NCBI GenBank assembly: GCA_002792995.1
Contig: PFPJ01000037.1
Coordinates: 1-16,434, forward strand
Direction of reading: 5' to 3'
Length of the DNA: 16,434 nucleotides
From: Candidatus Magasanikbacteria bacterium CG_4_10_14_0_2_um_filter_41_10
Lineage (GTDB): Bacteria > Patescibacteriota > Patescibacteriia > Magasanikbacterales > UBA922
Numbering within the stretch: the stretch's first letter is position 1; each line of letters starts with the position of its first letter. Made by a program: the position numbers and the translations under genes. Below the pieces are notes generated by a model. The model ran no database searches, was not told where the DNA came from, and saw only the letters and a list, made by a program, of their open reading frames with translations. Shown piece by piece: positions 4,992 to 13,709 of the stretch.

Positions 4992-7088
4992 CTATAGTCC
5001 AACTTCATCGCCAATGAGAAGCAATTGCTTCCCTGTCACAGCGTCCATAGCTGTCACTCGTACTTTTGACGTAAGCTGAGTTTGAGATGGATTTTTTTGT
5101 TGTACCGTCACAGGAAACTGCAACGCCAAAACCTCAAGAGAAAGGGGCATGGTATCTACCTTCCAAGTAAGATGTTTGCCTGCTTCGTCATAGGAAATCT
5201 GTCCTGCAGGGACAACAGCAGACTGCTCATCTACGTGAACATCCCCATACAGATCTACTTGTGCTTCAATATCTTTGAGCTCGTGAAAGGAATTTCCAAG
5301 CAGCCAGGTAATCTTGTGTGTATCAGCATCTACTTCGTCTCGTACTTCAAACGTTGTATCAGAATTGAGTGTCAGAGTGAGTGGTATACCAGTAGACGTT
5401 TCTTCATTTCCACCAAGGGTGTATTGTGCGTCACCAGCAAGCGTAATATCGTATGTTCCATATTCTGCAAGCGTAATATCTTCACCAGACTTTATAGGAA
5501 GCATCACATCGATCGTCACCTGCGCACCAGGTTTGAGCTCACGCAAGTCAGAAATATTTTTGCTGTTCCACGTGATTTGTCCTCGACGTACGGTATCGGA
5601 AAGTTGCTCACCGAGGATATTCCCGTCTGACGTGTCTTCAAGACTTGCCCAATCCATAATACTCCGTCCATGCGAAGAAGGCGCATCAAACAAGAGTCGT
5701 ACGCGCACATTGCTGAGTGTTTCCTGAGTATTATTCTTTACTACTACAGTAGCATTCAAATTCTCACCTGGCTGAACAGTGATATCTTGTGAGCTTCCAT
5801 TTGCTATCAGTGACACAGAAAGTTGTTCTGCTTCTATTGCAAGTTCTTGTTGCACATCCACAATGGTATAGGCATCACTCTCTGATTGCCCATCTAGCCA
5901 CCCACGCAACAATACATGTGGCGTGATAGTTCCCTCTCCTCCTGCGAATGCCCCGGTAATGGTAAACTGTTGTGTTTCAGTAAGTGAGTCAAACATCCAT
6001 ATTGGGTCATGGACAGCATCTCCTTCTGGAACTTTTTTTTGAGTCACAAAGGCAACACCCGGTTCAAACACCAGTTCAAGATGTGGTGGCAGCAAACTCA
6101 CCTTCTCTGTATCTCCAGGTGTCACATCGATTGTAAATGATGTCGCGACTCCCTGAGAAACATGTTTTGGTCCACTAAAAGAAACACTCACAGGTGCATT
6201 TGCGATAGTAGTTTCTTGTGTGGCGACTTTTTGAAAAATTGAACTGAAATTACTTGGTGTATAATTGAGAAATACCCGAAATGATTGACGTTCACCAACA
6301 TCACCATAGAGTCGTCCAATGATATCGATATACTCACCATCCTCCTTTTGGAGTGGACCGAGAGTCCATCTGTTATTGGTATCAGAATCAGGCTCCTTGC
6401 TCGCAGACTCAAATACAAAACCAGCAGGATAGCGTACTTCCAATACCGAATTGTCTAATGAAACCTCTTGTGCATTTTTAAATCGTACTCGATATCGAAC
6501 TTCTTCGCCAAACCCAACTTGCTCTTCTCCACCCACAGACAAAATAACATCATTTTCTACAAAGCTCCCTGTTGTATGAAAATATTGTGTATATCCATAC
6601 CATGCGACTCCTCCCAAAAAAGAAAGTGAGATGACAAGTGTTACAAATGCCCGAATAATACGTCCACTTTTTCGCTTTTCAAATGTTTGCATGTCTGGCA
6701 ATGTCCCATCTGCATTTTCATAAATTTCTGCCAGTTCTCTATCAATCTTTTGCGTTTGTCCTTGGGCTGTGGTTTGTGTCTCAGACAATACGATATCATC
6801 TTCCAATGTGATCTCCTCTTCTTCATCATCGTCGTCGAGAGATACATCTTCTATTTCTATTTCTTTTTCTGGTTCTTCTTCCTTACTTTTTTTCTTTGCT
6901 TTCTTTTCTTTTTTTGTTTTTTTCAATTTCTTTTTTGTTTGTGCGATCTCTGTAGGTACTATTTCTGATTTTAATATTTCAGTATCTTTTGTATCAGAAA
7001 CAACGTCAAGAGATGTCGCCACAAATTCATGTGTAGATTTTTCATCATGTTTCTTTTTTTTCGATGGAAAATGAGATTTTTTTTTCAT
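4992..7088 (-). CDS. membrane-anchored surface protein with charged cytoplasmic tail and DUF11/CARDB-like extracellular repeats
   Basis: This 698-residue protein is anchored in the membrane once. Residues 1-140 are a low-complexity cytoplasmic tail with a Lys-rich tract (about 52-69) running into a Glu/Asp-rich tract (about 70-98). A hydrophobic helix follows at about 144-166 (RIIRAFVTLVISLSFLGGVA). The remaining roughly 530 residues look like successive beta-sandwich modules, with recurring phrases such as 'GEEVRYRVRFKNAQ', 'GVATSFTIDVTPG', 'GENLNATVVVKNNTQETLSNVRVRL' and 'PGAQVTIDVMLP'. These resemble DUF11/CARDB/conserved-repeat domains of cell-surface proteins. No catalytic motif, cysteine pattern or sortase signal is visible. 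The start at 7088 follows an extended -10 box by 21 bases. Its neighbour upstream is a DUF4012 membrane protein with a similar tail-helix-ectodomain plan. Function unknown; adhesion or envelope scaffolding is a guess. Confidence 0.8.
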   Translation of the reverse strand: MKKKSHFPSKKKKHDEKSTHEFVATSLDVVSDTKDTEILKSEIVPTEIAQTKKKLKKTKKEKKAKKKSKEEEPEKEIEIEDVSLDDDDEEEEITLEDDIVLSETQTTAQGQTQKIDRELAEIYENADGTLPDMQTFEKRKSGRIIRAFVTLVISLSFLGGVAWYGYTQYFHTTGSFVENDVILSVGGEEQVGFGEEVRYRVRFKNAQEVSLDNSVLEVRYPAGFVFESASKEPDSDTNNRWTLGPLQKEDGEYIDIIGRLYGDVGERQSFRVFLNYTPSNFSSIFQKVATQETTIANAPVSVSFSGPKHVSQGVATSFTIDVTPGDTEKVSLLPPHLELVFEPGVAFVTQKKVPEGDAVHDPIWMFDSLTETQQFTITGAFAGGEGTITPHVLLRGWLDGQSESDAYTIVDVQQELAIEAEQLSVSLIANGSSQDITVQPGENLNATVVVKNNTQETLSNVRVRLLFDAPSSHGRSIMDWASLEDTSDGNILGEQLSDTVRRGQITWNSKNISDLRELKPGAQVTIDVMLPIKSGEDITLAEYGTYDITLAGDAQYTLGGNEETSTGIPLTLTLNSDTTFEVRDEVDADTHKITWLLGNSFHELKDIEAQVDLYGDVHVDEQSAVVPAGQISYDEAGKHLTWKVDTMPLSLEVLALQFPVTVQQKNPSQTQLTSKVRVTAMDAVTGKQLLLIGDEVGL

Positions 7089-7109
7089 ATAGTATGATAC
7101 GTTTTATAG

Positions 7110-7118
7110 AGTATATCA
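7110..7118 (-). promoter_or_regulatory. possible extended -10 promoter for the surface protein gene
   Basis: TGA directly followed by TATACT (7110-7115) on the minus strand makes an extended -10 in the 37-base gap after the DUF4012 gene. No -35 box is evident. Confidence 0.4.
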
Positions 7119-7125
7119 CAAATAC

Positions 7126-9669
7126 TTATGTCCGTGTTTCAAATGCGACTCCAAATACTCTATCCGTTTGTAATTCACTTGTCATACGTGCACTGTTTGA
7201 CGTAAATATGACGTCGTCATCACTTCGCCACTTTGGTATCCAATACGATGGATACTGAACTGTGGACATGATCGTACTCTCTACACCCGACTGTTTTTGG
7301 ACTAATAATGAATATCGTGAAACTGCATCTGGCTGATGCCTCAAAAATTCAGTTACGATATTTGTATCAGATTGTTGTTTGGTATCAACGACAGAAAAAG
7401 GCAATCGATAGGTAAACCAAATATCCCGTGACTCTCCCGCTGGGACGATCATCCAATTTCCAAATACGGTTTTTCCAAACTCATTGGTAATACGTGTTCC
7501 TGTATCACGGTCGACACCAACTTCTTTTTCGATATTCGCGAGGTCTGTATCTTCGCTATACCACGACTCAGGCACATGAAATGCATCTTCGGGTGGATAA
7601 GTAAAACCACCAGCATCCAACAATACCGCCCCTTGTGGAACATATATACGCATATAGGTAATATTTGATGCTCCATAATGTGCCTCATTTGGATCACCAG
7701 CATGTGTTCGGTGAACATCTACTTGTACGATTACTGATCCATCATCTTGCACGTTAGCTGTATGTTCGATACTCTGCGTCATTCTCGCATCTGATTTTTC
7801 TCCTTGAAGATTGGTCGCCACCACAGCAAGATAATCTTGTCGTGGGGCTGTTTGAACTACAGATCCAGTCCATCCAAATGAGGCAAGTCGTGCATTGGAG
7901 GCAGCATCTTTGAGTGCTACTTGTATTTCCTTTTGAGTCAATGCTTCATGAAGTTCTTTCAGGAGTGACAACATTTGTTCGGGCTTGATATCCTGCATAG
8001 CCACCAAAATCTGATCCAAAATATCAGACAATATTTTCTTTGGGGCTTTTTCATCTGTATGCGTATCTTCTACATATGATTGCAACGTAGGAAGGACCGT
8101 ATCCGCATCGAGGAGCATATTATATTCAGACGATTGGACAGGACCGAGCACACGCAACAATCTCTCGATAACTGTGGCATTGATAGCAATCGTGCCATCA
8201 AACGTCGTCCCTCGTGCACGTGAAATAAAACTCTCTGCCTTTCGTGCAGAAGTAGGAAAATCAAAAAACCAATTGATATCTTGAAATTCCCAACGTCCAT
8301 TCACGAGCTGCAATGGTATCGGAGGAATAAGATATGTATCGAGTTGCCCTTGGACATCATAACTTCCACCACCAGGAATGGTAATATTTTTTATACGGCC
8401 TTTTTGAGTATCCAACATGGCAAAACTTCCTATAAAACCACCGGTTGGTCGTATTTCATTATTATTTTGAAATAAGATAAGAAATCGTTGGAAATCATCT
8501 CCACCAAACACATCGTATACTACTCGTGAAAGATCTGTGAGATCATGCATATCATCGACAAATGCACTGTAGAGCAAAAGAAATTGTCCATACAGTTGTT
8601 GTTGGTCTTTTGGAAGGATAGCTGGATTGACCGATACCAATGCACGTTGCGCTTCTTCATATTGAGGAAGTGCTTGTTGCAAATGTGCGGTCATAATAGA
8701 CAATCGTTCTGTCATTGGCAGATCCTCAGTTGTTTTTGCATCGTTTATCCCTTTTATAATATACGTATTACCCAGAGCAATTTGTTGACCTGCGGAAAGG
8801 ATAGCCCGCCGACTACTTACGTGATATCCAATAAACGGTAGATTACTCAACACATCTGCGAGGATACGGTGATCTTTTTCTACAAAATTTTCAGCCTGTG
8901 CGAATTGTGAGAGTGCGTCTTGGAGTGACTGTTCCGCAGTCTGTGTATCAGCATGCATTGCTGCGGCTGTCGACTCTTGGAGTGACAAAAACGCATCAGT
9001 ACTTACGGCGATGACATTATCACTCTCCTCACGAATATGTTGATACATCGTAAAAACAGGTAGAGGGAGGATGCCACAGAGTATGATGACGCCTAATCCA
9101 ATGGCAACTCGTCTGGAAGAAAATGTTGGAAGAGGAATCTTTGGAAATGATATGCGAAACGATGGGAACCTATATCTAGGAAATCGAAATGGTGGTATCG
9201 AAACCTTTGGCATGCGAAACGACATGCGCCGTGACTGCGTAGAAATTTTTTTATTCCGAGGAATGGTCTGTTGTATTGATTTTTGTGACTGCGTAGAGGC
9301 ACGGACAGTAGCAGCAAAATCAACGGTTCGACGCTGAGTAACCGTTGCAATTTTTTCACGAAATGAATGTATGGCCTCGATCGAAGGTTGATCGTTTTGT
9401 GCGGAGTGAGACAAGTCCACGACATATTCAGACTGTGGAGGTATGCCAAATTTAACAGGGACATAATGCTGTTTTGGCAAATGTTTTTGTGGAATTGATG
9501 AGGAACTCTCTGTGGATTGGATTTGAGAAGATGAACGAGATGTTTTTTTGGAACTGTGCGTCTTTCCTTTTTTCTGTGTTTTGGATACCAAAGGACACCG
9601 TCGCTTATTATGCCCCGTCTTATTGCACCCCGTGCATGTTTGAACTGTCCTACTTCTTTTTTTTGCCAT
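7126..9669 (-). CDS. DUF4012 membrane protein with N-terminal CCHC zinc knuckle
   Basis: This is an 847-residue protein. Residues 12-25 (CTGCNKTGHNKRRC) form a CX2CX4HX4C zinc knuckle, a motif best known from nucleic-acid-binding proteins. A Ser/Thr/Lys-rich and then Arg/Phe/Pro-rich linker leads to one membrane helix at about 187-208 (GVIILCGILPLPVF). The large outer part begins with a helical region and includes ILFQNNNEIRPTGGFIGSF (around 395-413), the hallmark of DUF4012, then the DGTIAINATVIERLLRVLGPV block. DUF4012 proteins are common in Patescibacteria and Actinobacteria and often sit near polysaccharide genes; their biochemical role is not established. I chose the ATG at 9669 because a TGCTATACT promoter lies 28 bases upstream; the ATG at 9708 would precede it. 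The next gene downstream has the same topology. Confidence 0.85.
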   Translation of the reverse strand: MAKKRSRTVQTCTGCNKTGHNKRRCPLVSKTQKKGKTHSSKKTSRSSSQIQSTESSSSIPQKHLPKQHYVPVKFGIPPQSEYVVDLSHSAQNDQPSIEAIHSFREKIATVTQRRTVDFAATVRASTQSQKSIQQTIPRNKKISTQSRRMSFRMPKVSIPPFRFPRYRFPSFRISFPKIPLPTFSSRRVAIGLGVIILCGILPLPVFTMYQHIREESDNVIAVSTDAFLSLQESTAAAMHADTQTAEQSLQDALSQFAQAENFVEKDHRILADVLSNLPFIGYHVSSRRAILSAGQQIALGNTYIIKGINDAKTTEDLPMTERLSIMTAHLQQALPQYEEAQRALVSVNPAILPKDQQQLYGQFLLLYSAFVDDMHDLTDLSRVVYDVFGGDDFQRFLILFQNNNEIRPTGGFIGSFAMLDTQKGRIKNITIPGGGSYDVQGQLDTYLIPPIPLQLVNGRWEFQDINWFFDFPTSARKAESFISRARGTTFDGTIAINATVIERLLRVLGPVQSSEYNMLLDADTVLPTLQSYVEDTHTDEKAPKKILSDILDQILVAMQDIKPEQMLSLLKELHEALTQKEIQVALKDAASNARLASFGWTGSVVQTAPRQDYLAVVATNLQGEKSDARMTQSIEHTANVQDDGSVIVQVDVHRTHAGDPNEAHYGASNITYMRIYVPQGAVLLDAGGFTYPPEDAFHVPESWYSEDTDLANIEKEVGVDRDTGTRITNEFGKTVFGNWMIVPAGESRDIWFTYRLPFSVVDTKQQSDTNIVTEFLRHQPDAVSRYSLLVQKQSGVESTIMSTVQYPSYWIPKWRSDDDVIFTSNSARMTSELQTDRVFGVAFETRT

Positions 9670-9696
9670 GCAATGATGTTTGCCAATATTGCTCTT

Positions 9697-9705
9697 AGTA
9701 TAGCA
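9697..9705 (-). promoter_or_regulatory. extended -10 promoter of the DUF4012 gene
   Basis: TGCTATACT on the minus strand, with the -10 hexamer at 9697-9702, lies 27 bases before the chosen ATG at 9669. It sits just downstream of the preceding operon's terminator. No good -35 box is seen. Confidence 0.55.
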
Positions 9706-9712
9706 CAAAAAT

Positions 9713-9745
9713 AAAAAAGCGTGGATACATATTGTCCACGCTTTT
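9713..9745 (-). terminator. terminator of the polysaccharide operon
   Basis: AAAAGCGTGGA (9735-9745 complement) pairs with TCCACGCTTTT (9715-9725 complement) around a 9-base loop, followed on the minus strand by a T run. It lies 20 bases after the last glycosyltransferase stop. Confidence 0.85.
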
Positions 9746-9764
9746 GCATAGCAGTGTCAGCAGA

Positions 9765-10880
9765 TCATGCGACAGCAACATAGGTATCATATGTTTCTGT
9801 CGCAAGTCGTTTCCATGAATATCTTTTCACTTCATCTTTCTCATTTTTTCGCAAATCATAGCGCAATTCTTCATTTCCTGTTCCTTGTTCTAACGCATGA
9901 ACAATATCATCAACATGCGTGGAGTCAAAATACATAGCACCATCACCCAATACTTCGGGTAGACAACTTGCACTGGAAGAAATAACGGGAACGCCATATG
10001 TCATCGCTTCAAGTGGTGGTAATCCAAATCCTTCATACAGTGATGGAAAAACATACAGATGTGCATTCTCATAAAGTGCGGACAATTGTGCATCATCCAC
10101 AAACCCTGTAAAGATAATAGACCCAACACCTCGTGCATGTGCTTTGAGCGATTCATACCATGGTGAATCTTTGCCAGCAAACACTAATTGATATTCAGGA
10201 TTTCTCTGAAAAAAGACACGCCATGCATCCACTAATTTTTCCAAATTTTTATGAGGATATGCATTGCCAACATAGAGCACATAGGGTTTCTGAATGTGCC
10301 ATATTTCAAGAACTGCGCCTGCATCCTCTGCCCCATTTTTTGCATGTTCAAAGGGCGCCTGATAGGTGACTGAAATTTTTTTCTCAGGCACATGAAGCGT
10401 GTTCACAATATCATCTTTCGTAAATTGACTGGTTGCAAAAATATGGGTTGCTCGTGTTACGGCATGTTTCACAATAAATCGGTGCAGTGTGTCTTTTATT
10501 TTATATACCAAAGCTCCATGCGTTGAGGCATCACGCCGAGCATAATGAAACATAATAAGGTCATGTATCGTCACCACAAACGGTCCTCGATAGAGCAGGG
10601 GTACATTCCAATGTGGGAAGTGCATGAGGTCAACATGTTCACGATTGATGATGCGTGAAAGTCTTACCTGCTCCTCTCCCCCATACCAATGTATATCGGC
10701 TAACACTTTTTTCCATGTTTTATTTGGAAGAACAAATGTGTCATATGCTTCTTTTTTGAGAAATACCACAAACTCATGTTCTGTATTGATCATGCCAAGA
10801 TGTGTAATAAGTTCTTGCACATATCGTCCGATGCCACTATGTGTCGGCCCATACATGCGTGCGTCTATGCCAATCTTCAT
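9765..10880 (-). CDS. GT4-family glycosyltransferase (third of three)
   Basis: This 371-residue cytoplasmic glycosyltransferase has the GT-B fold and belongs to family GT4. The N-terminus MKIGIDARMYG...SGIGRY carries the Gly-rich acceptor-side loop. PYVLYVGNAYPHKNLEKLVDAW (around 195-216) starts the donor-binding half. The EX7E motif lies in YEGFGLPPLEAM (around 283-294), followed by GVPVISSSASCLPEVLGDGAMYF. This is typical of retaining mannosyl- or glucosyltransferases that use a nucleotide sugar. The start at 10880 is one base after the upstream stop (TAA T ATG), which points to translational coupling; an in-frame ATG at 10898 would overlap the upstream gene. It is the last gene before the terminator at 9713-9745. 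Donor and acceptor cannot be assigned. Confidence 0.9.
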   Translation of the reverse strand: MKIGIDARMYGPTHSGIGRYVQELITHLGMINTEHEFVVFLKKEAYDTFVLPNKTWKKVLADIHWYGGEEQVRLSRIINREHVDLMHFPHWNVPLLYRGPFVVTIHDLIMFHYARRDASTHGALVYKIKDTLHRFIVKHAVTRATHIFATSQFTKDDIVNTLHVPEKKISVTYQAPFEHAKNGAEDAGAVLEIWHIQKPYVLYVGNAYPHKNLEKLVDAWRVFFQRNPEYQLVFAGKDSPWYESLKAHARGVGSIIFTGFVDDAQLSALYENAHLYVFPSLYEGFGLPPLEAMTYGVPVISSSASCLPEVLGDGAMYFDSTHVDDIVHALEQGTGNEELRYDLRKNEKDEVKRYSWKRLATETYDTYVAVA

Positions 10881-10881
10881 A

Positions 10882-12024
10882 TTAATGTATTGTGTCAAAT
10901 AACGTCAGGAGTGATACAGCAGCACGATCCCATGAATAAGTACCCGCATGCTTTCTCCCCTCCTCTGACAACTGTGTGTATAGTGTATCATCTGTCATCA
11001 ATCTTTCCATAGCATCACCGAGTTGCTTGGTATTGAGTGAATTGACAAGTATGCCTCCATGACCAACAACCGCAGGGAGTGAAGCCCGATTGCTGGCAAT
11101 AACAGGGGTACCACACGCCAGTGCTTCAAGCACTGGGAATCCAAACCCTTCATACATACTGGGGTATATCAACGCACGCGCACCAGCATAGAGTGTCTGC
11201 TTTTCTTCTTCCTGAACATACCCAATATAGCGCGCCGTGGATATATTCTGAATGCGTTTGACATATGAATCCCCCCTGTATCCCAACGCTCCAGCAAAGA
11301 TGAGTGGCATACGTGTTCGCAGATATGCCGAGTGTTCATATGCATCGAGAATACTTCCTAAATTTTTTCGTGATTCCAGAGTACCTAGAAAAAGCATATA
11401 ATGCTCTGGCAAATTATATTTTTTTTGTATGGTCCTCCGTCTATGTTCATCAGACATTTTTTGTATATCTGAACATAACCCTGGCGGAAACACATGAACT
11501 ATATCAGGATCTTTTTGAAATGTATGAACCACATCACGTTTGGTATGTTCAGACGGAACAATGATATGTCTCGCATGCTCAATCTGTTTTTTGGGATGCA
11601 CGGCCCGATGCCACATTCTTGCCTTCTGTGAAAAGTAGTGTGGGTAATGTTCAAATGACAAATCATGAATGGTGAGGATATGTGTTGTCTGTGGTGACAG
11701 AGATGTAAACAACAAATTTGGAGAAAACCAGATATCAATATTCTTGACCCCAGCTTTGTTTGCCACATATCGATCCAAGCGAGGTCGTCTCAGCAAGGAG
11801 ATACTTACATGAAACAGTTTATTTGGAATAGTTGTATACACCCACGATACATGAGGAAATGTGAAAAAAGGAAGAACATCATTTTTTTTGAATGCGTTTG
11901 TAAATAGTATAAATTGGTGTGTTGTTTCTCGTTCAAAAAGATGAGACAACAACTCAAACGTAAACTCTCCAACACCGGTCCGTGGTGTGGTAAACAAGCA
12001 TCTCGCATCAATTCCGATAATCAT
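10882..12024 (-). CDS. GT4-family glycosyltransferase (second of three)
   Basis: This is a 380-residue GT-B glycosyltransferase of family GT4, paralogous to the gene after it. It opens MIIGIDARCLF...RTGVGEF, the Gly-rich loop. HYMLFLGTLESRKNLGSILDAYEHS begins the donor domain. YEGFGFPVLEALACG (around 291-305) carries the EX7E pair, and SNRASLPAVVGHGGILV follows. The ATG at 12024 overlaps the end of the upstream glycosyltransferase by 17 bases, so the two genes are translationally coupled; the in-frame ATG at 12039 is less likely. The similarity of its start to that of the next gene suggests an old duplication. It probably adds one sugar to the lipid-linked oligosaccharide begun by the sugar transferase; which sugar is unknown. 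Confidence 0.9.
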   Translation of the reverse strand: MIIGIDARCLFTTPRTGVGEFTFELLSHLFERETTHQFILFTNAFKKNDVLPFFTFPHVSWVYTTIPNKLFHVSISLLRRPRLDRYVANKAGVKNIDIWFSPNLLFTSLSPQTTHILTIHDLSFEHYPHYFSQKARMWHRAVHPKKQIEHARHIIVPSEHTKRDVVHTFQKDPDIVHVFPPGLCSDIQKMSDEHRRRTIQKKYNLPEHYMLFLGTLESRKNLGSILDAYEHSAYLRTRMPLIFAGALGYRGDSYVKRIQNISTARYIGYVQEEEKQTLYAGARALIYPSMYEGFGFPVLEALACGTPVIASNRASLPAVVGHGGILVNSLNTKQLGDAMERLMTDDTLYTQLSEEGRKHAGTYSWDRAAVSLLTLFDTIH

Positions 12025-13150
12025 ACGGTCGAACATCAAGTTGACATCGCATCAAGTCCTGTTGAAAGGTTTCATATCGTTTTGTGACGTATGAGGTTAT
12101 TTGTTCTTTAAATTTTGCATCATCAAAACGTGTCGCCCACTCTCTAATACGCTCGCTGTCCCATGCCGTATGATCAAAATTGAGAATGGTATCGAGCAAG
12201 GCTTCCCATGTTTGTTCGTAAAAAAAGACACCTGTTTCCCCTGGGATGACTGTCTCTGTCACACCACCTTCTCCAAAGGCAATGACAGGCCGTCCGCTTG
12301 CCATGGACTCAATGGGCGTGATGCCAAGGTCTTCTACTTGTGGATGAATAAATGCTTTTGCATGTTTCAGAAGTTTTGCTTTTTCTTCGTCGCTCACACG
12401 CCCCACAAAACTGATATTCTTTTTGGCAATACGTTTGAGTGCTTCCAGTTCAGGCCCATCTCCAAAAATTTTGAGTGGGATACCAAGTCGATTGAACACA
12501 TGAATCACAAGATCAAACCGTTTGTACGGAACAAGCCGACCACCTGTCACAAAATAGTCTCTGATATCGGAAGAAAGAGAAAACGACGATACATCGACAG
12601 GCGGATACATGATGTCACTGTATCTACGATAATATTTTTGGATGCGATGAGCAACCGTTCCAGAATTTGCAATAAAATAATCAACACGATCGACACTCAT
12701 TTTATCCCACATTCTCAACTTGTGAATCAGTCGAGGTAAAAATGATTTGATCAATCGATTGTATTTGAGATCAGCAATATATTCATGTGTATCTGTCCAC
12801 AAATACCGAGTAGGCGTATGACAATATGAAATGTGCACTGTCTCAGGACGTGTCAAAACACCTTTCGCAAATGCACTTGTGGAAGAAAGCACGACATCAA
12901 ACTCATGCAAATTGTGACGCTCTGTCGCCAGTGGCATCAGTGGCAAATACCATTGATATTTTTTTCTTCCAAAAGGAAGTCGCTTGAAAAATGACTCACG
13001 GATATCAGCATCTTGGAATCGTGTGAGTTGCTGCTTGTTGTGAAACAACACAAAAATAGGCGCATCTGGCCATATATCGTGAAATGCTTTGAGGACTCGT
13101 TCCGCACCTCCATCTTGCGAGAGATAGTCATGGACTAAGGCGATTTTCAT
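12008..13150 (-). CDS. GT4-family glycosyltransferase, WbaZ-like mannosyltransferase (first of three)
   Basis: This is a 380-residue GT4 glycosyltransferase. The N-terminus MKIALVHDYLSQDGGAERVL and the block ISYCHTPTRYLWTDTHEYI resemble WbaZ/WbdA-type mannosyltransferases. Also present are TGGRLVPYKRFDLVI (donor domain start), IFGDGPELEAL, FVGRVSDEEK, and EDLGITPIESMASGRPVIAFGEGG with the EX7E glutamates (around 270-278). A mannosyl donor fits the presence of manC at 351-1400, but that gene is in another transcription unit. The gene follows the HD-domain gene by 30 bases, with no Shine-Dalgarno and no strong promoter, and overlaps the next gene by 17 bases. Substrate specificity is inferred from motif resemblance only. 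Confidence 0.9.
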   Translation of the reverse strand: MKIALVHDYLSQDGGAERVLKAFHDIWPDAPIFVLFHNKQQLTRFQDADIRESFFKRLPFGRKKYQWYLPLMPLATERHNLHEFDVVLSSTSAFAKGVLTRPETVHISYCHTPTRYLWTDTHEYIADLKYNRLIKSFLPRLIHKLRMWDKMSVDRVDYFIANSGTVAHRIQKYYRRYSDIMYPPVDVSSFSLSSDIRDYFVTGGRLVPYKRFDLVIHVFNRLGIPLKIFGDGPELEALKRIAKKNISFVGRVSDEEKAKLLKHAKAFIHPQVEDLGITPIESMASGRPVIAFGEGGVTETVIPGETGVFFYEQTWEALLDTILNFDHTAWDSERIREWATRFDDAKFKEQITSYVTKRYETFQQDLMRCQLDVRPYDYRN

Positions 13151-13165
13151 AAGTTGCAGTTCGTA

Positions 13166-13201
13166 AGCAGAATAAGCAAATTAGGCAGAATAAGCAGCAT
13201 G
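13166..13201. repeat. 9-bp tandem repeat across the 3' end of the HD gene
   Basis: Four 9-base units on the plus strand: AGCAGAATA, AGCAAATTA, GGCAGAATA, AGCAGCATG. The tract spans the gap after the HD-domain gene and its last codons, including the TAA stop. A related word, GCAGAATAGGCAA, appears inverted at 13710-13722 on the other side of the gene. Confidence 0.65.
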
Positions 13202-13708
13202 TGTTTTGTATGTTTGTTCCAATTCCATGAATATAACATCTTCCATGTCAACAGTTTTCATAGAAAGAATTGCTTTTGCATTTCGATTGCAGTATGCAAG
13301 TTGATCCTGATTGTTTACTTTTGCATAATAGTAATAACTATCGAGAATATCTGCTGTTTTTACAATCAATGCTTCTTCTCCAGCGACAACGCACCGAGTG
13401 ATCAATTCATTCGTCTTTTCTTGTGGGTCTGTAATGCTATCATCTTTTGTACATGCCTTTACAATGCGCAAAACATCTGCACCAAACTGTTCTTTCAATT
13501 CACCAGCTGTTATATCTGTCCATTCAAGTGCATCGTGCAATAAGCCCCCAAGCACAATTGTATCTGCATATCCTTTTTTATATAGAAAACTACCCACACG
13601 AACGACGTGCGGCAACAAAGGCTTTCGTGCATTGAGATCAGACATGCCTGTCTTTTCAGCAAGCAATCGTAAGCCCGTTTCAAATTGTAAATCCAATGTT
13701 TTTTCCAT
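13181..13708 (-). CDS. HD-domain protein, SpoT/MESH1-like (possible alarmone hydrolase)
   Basis: This 175-residue protein consists of a single HD metal-dependent phosphohydrolase domain. His34, His58-Asp59 (LLHDALEWTDIT, 57-68) and Asp120 (LIVKTADILDS) match the four metal ligands. FGADVLRIVKACTKD (76-90) matches the RelA/SpoT hydrolase region. There is no synthetase, TGS or ACT domain, so it is built like a small alarmone hydrolase (MESH1 type) that removes pyrophosphate from (p)ppGpp. In characterised enzymes the motif is HDxxED; here it is HDALEW, with Trp63 for the second acidic residue, so the activity may differ. It lies 24 bases after the sugar transferase gene, in a polysaccharide operon where no alarmone function is expected. 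The start at 13708 is preceded by a weak AGG. The substrate is an inference. Confidence 0.75.
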   Translation of the reverse strand: MEKTLDLQFETGLRLLAEKTGMSDLNARKPLLPHVVRVGSFLYKKGYADTIVLGGLLHDALEWTDITAGELKEQFGADVLRIVKACTKDDSITDPQEKTNELITRCVVAGEEALIVKTADILDSYYYYAKVNNQDQLAYCNRNAKAILSMKTVDMEDVIFMELEQTYKTHAAYSA

Positions 13709-13709
13709 A

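Noticed and set aside
6687..7074. Plus-strand open frames rich in Phe, Ser and Cys
   Set aside because: They are the complement of the Lys/Glu/Asp-rich tail of the minus-strand surface protein; the odd composition follows from that.
13151..13180. Separate promoter for the first glycosyltransferase
   Set aside because: A TATTCT-like -10 is present in the gap, but it falls in the 9-bp repeat and has no -35 partner.
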